A stretch of DNA of 23,012 nucleotides, taken from a virus. The position numbers and the translations under genes are program-made. Shown piece by piece: positions 20,777-23,012 of the stretch. The notes beneath the pieces are model-generated. The model was not told the DNA's origin and ran no database searches. It worked only from the letters and a program-made list of their open reading frames with translations. Location: positions 1 to 23,012 of the IMG/VR virus record IMGVR_UViG_3300001798_000017; one strand, written 5' to 3'. How positions within the stretch are numbered: the first letter of the stretch is position 1; every line of letters begins with the position of its first letter.

Positions 20777-20809
20777 AAAAAAGTCGGAGCTGGTTACTCC
20801 GGCTTTTTT
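20777..20809. terminator. Intrinsic terminator between early genes and replication operon
   Basis: AAAAAAGTCGGAG (20777-20789) pairs with CTCCGGCTTTTTT (20797-20809): 13 pairs with one G-T, loop of seven. T-runs on both strands make it work in either direction. On the minus strand it would end transcripts of the small zinc-protein genes to its right before the replication operon. Confidence 0.78.
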
Positions 20810-20811
20810 CA

Positions 20812-20991
20812 TTATGCGAACTGATTCACTAAAAACATCGTCAATCCGATGGCGACGATCCCGGCAAATATTAAAATGGTAATATGCCCGTTTGAACAAT
20901 CCCGGCAAATATTTTACTTGCCGAAACAATTAACGTCCTTTTGGCAAACGAATTCGCCGTGACAATAGCGGCAACTATGAATGTGAATAAC
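20812..20991 (-). pseudogene. Cys-rich/membrane reading frame broken by a TAA, no standard start
   Basis: One minus-strand frame reads IHIHSCRYCHGEFVCQKDVN then CFGK, TAA (20914-20916), then NICRDCSNG and the hydrophobic HITILIFAGIVAIGLTMFLV ending NQFA. The CRYC...C...C and CRDC pairs before a membrane helix look like one zinc-ribbon/anchor protein cut by a stop. No ATG, GTG or TTG begins it; the frame opens just before the end of the upstream gene. Direct repeats ATCCCGGCAAATATT at 20858-20872 and 20899-20913 lie inside it. It could be a decayed gene, a frameshift product of the upstream gene, or chance. Confidence 0.35.
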
Positions 20992-21277
20992 TCACCGCCT
21001 GTTCGTGAACCGCTAAGAATTTCTTCAATGATCTCAAGACCATCTTTTTATTGCGGATTTCTTTTTCATTAAATTTCGGACGGTGCGACAATCTGATAAT
21101 TTCTTTTTCGCATTCCAAAATTCGTTCCTTCAAAATTTTTAAGTCTTTCGGATCAAGCATTTCACCTCTTTTGTTTATCCACCGCCACATCCCCATAACG
21201 CAGTCATCGCATAAATATGTATCGTGGTTGATATAGTCATCAGCTGAGCAGGGTTTGCCGCAAGAATCACAATCCAT
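20975..21277 (-). CDS. Zinc-ribbon plus helical protein
   Basis: 100 residues from ATG at 21277 (a GTG at 21280 is also possible). Zinc motif CDSCGKPC at the N-terminus with CDDC at about 23-26 gives four cysteines in treble-clef/ribbon spacing. A helical part follows (DLKILKERILECEKEIIRLS ... RSLKKFLAVHEQ). The start overlaps the preceding TGA. It belongs to the run of small early genes. Function unknown; nucleic-acid or RNA-polymerase binding is typical of such proteins in phages. Confidence 0.62.
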   Translation of the reverse strand: MDCDSCGKPCSADDYINHDTYLCDDCVMGMWRWINKRGEMLDPKDLKILKERILECEKEIIRLSHRPKFNEKEIRNKKMVLRSLKKFLAVHEQAVSYSHS

Positions 21278-21492
21278 CACGCCGCCTCTTTTATTGTGTC
21301 GAGATTATGGGTAATTTCCTGCCGGTCGCATTTGGAATGAACAGCTTGCCACTGAAGCTCCCCGCCAAACAGGAAAAGGTCGATCCAACCGTGTTTGACG
21401 CAGTATTTTTCGCGTTTCCAGTATGAAGTTTTACCGTGATTGACCTTGATTTTCTGTTCGTGAATATAACCGTGTTTGATTAGATTTATCAT
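21277..21492 (-). CDS. Small early protein of unknown function
   Basis: 71 residues from ATG at 21492 (MINLIKHGYIHEQKIKVNHG), chosen because AAGGAGAA lies 8 bases upstream; an upstream extension to 21555 has no ribosome site. It contains YWKREKYCVKHGWIDLFLFG and CDRQEITHNLD, with two Cys and several His, but no clear metal motif. Its TGA overlaps the next start. No family recognised. Confidence 0.58.
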   Translation of the reverse strand: MINLIKHGYIHEQKIKVNHGKTSYWKREKYCVKHGWIDLFLFGGELQWQAVHSKCDRQEITHNLDTIKEAA

Positions 21493-21579
21493 TTGCCATT
21501 CTCCTTTGTTTTGCTGCTCAATTGGATTCGTTGGGGTTCCCAAACAAGAATTCACTTGCTTTCTCCTCTAACATTTTCT

Positions 21580-21849
21580 CTAACAAATCTCTAACAGACC
21601 TCTTACACCCAAATCGTTTCGATCGACATTGTCGTCATTCTCCATAATCGCAAAGAAAAAGGCCTTCATTGCTTTATATCCGCCTGCCAATTTAGGCGAT
21701 AAAGCCACTTGATTCATTTGCCATTGAAAGTTGTCATAACCAGCTAAATAATTAAAAACTTCCGCCTGCAAATCTGCATCCATTTCCCAAAATATTTCTG
21801 CCAATTCTTTTGGCGTTAAGTCTATTTCCCACTCAATTTCTTTTTTCAT
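21580..21849 (-). CDS. Small early phage protein
   Basis: 89 residues from ATG at 21849 with AAAGGAG 5 bases upstream. The opening EIDLTPKELAEIFWEMDADL and QAEVFNYLAGYDNFQWQMNQ recall small phage proteins with the pattern TPEELAE.FW.MDS.EQA.FF, whose role is unknown to me. It is acidic and helical. The leader region to its right contains folded repeat A (22046-22157), about 200 bases upstream. Confidence 0.65.
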   Translation of the reverse strand: MKKEIEWEIDLTPKELAEIFWEMDADLQAEVFNYLAGYDNFQWQMNQVALSPKLAGGYKAMKAFFFAIMENDDNVDRNDLGVRGLLEIC

Positions 21850-22303
21850 TTTTCTCCTTTTTTTTTGAATCCGGCGGACAGATTGACGGGCAACCTGCAA
21901 CCCTAGATACCAATGCTATTTTCTCCACGAAACCCAAAGAACAGCCGCCGAAACCGGGTGGACATCGTTTCTTAAAAAAAAACCTTGAAGTTTGCTAAAA
22001 ACTCTCAAAACCTTTCCGATGTCCATAAAATCTTCAGTTGAAAAGTTGAAAAGTTGAAACAGTTTGCTTTTTCTCAAAAAACTAAACGGAGATTTTCCTT
22101 TTGTTTTTTTACGACCTCACCCGGTATTGCTGGGAAAGGAAGGTTTCAACTTTTCAAATCAAAATTGGCGGTTTGGTGAATGTCAGTTTTTACATTACTC
22201 ACATTTTCTATTTATTTTTTTAGGGTTTGGGTTTTACTTCCCAATCAAAAAAAAATGCTTTTACTTTCGTGTTCAAAGCGTAACGCCCAAACCGCCAAAC
22301 TTT
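21850..22303. other. Non-coding early region with repeat A
   Basis: No supported gene. It holds a copy of AGTTTGCTAAA...CTCTCAAA (about 21988-22010, also at 22569-22587), folded repeat A, and AACCGCCAAA / TTTGGCGGTT-like motifs near 22164-22175 and 22288-22299. Long A and T runs suggest promoter or bent DNA. Frames across it are low-complexity and lack ribosome sites. Confidence 0.5.
22046..22157 (-). ncRNA. Folded repeat A, structured leader or small RNA
   Basis: On the minus strand, TTGAAAAGTTGAAAC (from 22143-22157) pairs over 15 bases with GTTTCAACTTTTCAA (from 22046-22060). Inside is a hairpin CCTTTCCC / GGGTGAGG with loop AGCAATACC. Repeat B at 22646-22735 keeps the outer stem and the inner hairpin with different stem bases. 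Between inner hairpin and outer arm, A has a longer A-rich insert. It lies upstream of the gene at 21580-21849. Confidence 0.5.
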
Positions 22304-22522
22304 TCAAAAAACATCAAATTCTTTTAATCGTTTATCAAAATATTTATCTTCTGAGTGTTCCCAACTATGTTCGCCCATATAAATCATTGCGTTTGGGTGT
22401 TTTCGTTTAGCCTGGCAATCATATGGATATTGGCCACGTCCGACCGCCTTTAAAGTGATTGTCGGAAGTGACTTATCAAATGGATTGGCAAACGTAATTT
22501 GTATTGGTAACTTTTCTTCCAT
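22304..22522 (-). CDS. Small early protein of unknown function
   Basis: 72 residues from ATG at 22522 (MEEKLPIQITFANPFDKSLP, then TITLKAVGRGQYPYDCQAKR, then KHPNAMIYMGEHSWEHSEDK). The longer frame to 22645 runs through repeat motifs and is rejected as the start. No good ribosome site precedes the ATG. No family recognised. Its leader holds folded repeat B, in the same relative place that repeat A has before the next gene. Confidence 0.48.
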   Translation of the reverse strand: MEEKLPIQITFANPFDKSLPTITLKAVGRGQYPYDCQAKRKHPNAMIYMGEHSWEHSEDKYFDKRLKEFDVF

Positions 22523-22892
22523 AAAATTCGGTTTTGGCGGTCGGAATACTGGTTGATGAAATAAAATAAGTTTGCTAAACCTCTCAAACTTCCCGCGCTT
22601 CAAGGTACAGCGCGTTCCGAACCGCCAAATTTTCAAAATCCTCAATTGAAAAGTTGAAACATAACTAGGGTCGCGTGGATTTATTTTTACGACTTTTCCC
22701 GATGTTGCTGGAAAAAGAAGGCTTCAACTTTTCAAATCAAAATTTCAAAAATCATTGATTGAATCCGGCTTTGAATTTATCGCCGCCGGATATGCTCTGA
22801 GATTACAAACCTCAATCAAATGAGAGTCGCTTTCTTTCAGGTTGTAAGCTGTTTCAACCGGATGCGCCGGTTCCCATCTCCGGCAAAGGAAC
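22523..22892. other. Non-coding early region with repeat B
   Basis: No gene supported. It holds repeat B, GAACCGCCAAATTTTCAAAA at 22618-22637 (related to 22287-22309), and a GC-rich stretch 22846-22885 with CCGG-type inverted repeats (CAACCGGATGCGCCGGTT) that may form a hairpin after the partial gene at the right edge. Confidence 0.45.
22646..22735 (-). ncRNA. Folded repeat B, structured leader or small RNA
   Basis: Minus strand: TTGAAAAGTTGAAGC (from 22721-22735) pairs with GTTTCAACTTTTCAA (from 22646-22660), 15 pairs with one G-U that would be a mismatch on the plus strand. The inner hairpin is CTTTTTCC / GGGAAAAG with loop AGCAACATC: the stem bases differ from repeat A but pairing is kept, while the loop start AGCAA and following GTCGTAAAAA are conserved. 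It lies 124 bases upstream of the gene starting at 22522. Confidence 0.52.
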
Positions 22893-23012
22893 TTAAATCT
22901 CCGCGCAAGCCGTTATTTCGGCGGTGGAATTATTCAACCCGCTTTTCAGTCTTTCCGCGTAAGTTTCGGTTAAACAAACAAATGCCTTGGAAATATTTGA
23001 ACAAAAAAGAGG
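22893..23012 (-). CDS. C-terminal end of an unknown gene entering from the right
   Basis: The frame is open from the right edge to TAA at 22893-22895, 39 residues, ending ...KAFVCLTETYAERLKSGLNN then STAEITACAEI. Composition looks coding (helical, mixed charge), but the fragment is too short to name. It fits the minus-strand early run. Confidence 0.42.
   Translation of the reverse strand, partial: PLFCSNISKAFVCLTETYAERLKSGLNNSTAEITACAEI

Noticed and set aside
20735-20929. A 64-residue minus-strand frame
   Set aside because: It runs through the 13-bp terminator stem and a direct repeat; the C-terminal part is the translated hairpin, and there is no ribosome site.
22180-22410. Plus-strand frames in the early non-coding region (also 22064-22327)
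   Set aside because: Phe/Lys-rich translations of T/A runs overlapping folded repeat A and the opposite gene; no ribosome sites.

Overview
The window is almost entirely the genome of a temperate tailed dsDNA bacteriophage. Evidence: a small and large terminase pair, a portal, an S49 head protease fused to scaffold, a decoration protein, a lambda E-type major capsid protein, head-completion genes, a holin/endolysin cassette, a tyrosine integrase with its attachment site, HTH regulators and a replication gene. The code is standard and Shine-Dalgarno sites (AGGAG/GGAG) precede many genes, so the host is a bacterium. Its phylum cannot be fixed from this sequence. The base composition looks mid-40s percent GC by eye, and the phage probably targets a tRNA-Pro(GGG) gene.

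Layout, in the minus-strand direction of most transcription. 23.0-20.6 kb: early region of small genes separated by two copies of a folded non-coding repeat (22046-22157, 22646-22735). 20.6-16.7 kb: a compact operon starting with a winged-helix replication protein that carries three 21-bp-spaced palindromic iterons inside its coding sequence (probable origin), then a coiled-coil protein, a Cys-rich zinc protein, a membrane protein, small unknowns, a sigma-region-4-like protein, an excisionase-like HTH protein and the integrase. 16.6-16.4 kb: attP, with the 3' half of a tRNA-Pro as core and identical 20-bp arm repeats on both sides. Phage genes lie on both sides of it, so the sequence looks like the non-integrated form.

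16.0-11.6 kb is the control and accessory region. A divergent promoter pair with repeated operators (14760-14871) drives an HTH gene leftward and a three-gene plus-strand operon rightward: a SWIM zinc-finger protein, an unknown protein, and a very acidic 80-residue protein that ends in the SSB C-terminal tip DDDIPF. Beside it are a plus-strand PD-(D/E)XK nuclease-like gene and a gene split by an IS5-family element with 16-bp terminal repeats and a TATA target duplication. Removing the element restores a 221-codon frame exactly.

11.6-0 kb is the late region: endolysin, holin, small membrane proteins, two DUF6527-like paralogues, terminases, then portal, protease/scaffold, decoration protein, capsid and head-completion genes running off the left edge towards the expected tail genes. 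Two 105-bp copies of a structured leader (5760-5864 and 11529-11633, 102/105 identical) sit just before the portal and the endolysin. Each carries a -10-like box at its upstream end and two hairpins whose G-U pairs exist only in minus-strand RNA. It looks like a portable promoter-plus-leader controlling the two late units, and with the SSB-tail mimic it is the most promising undescribed feature here.
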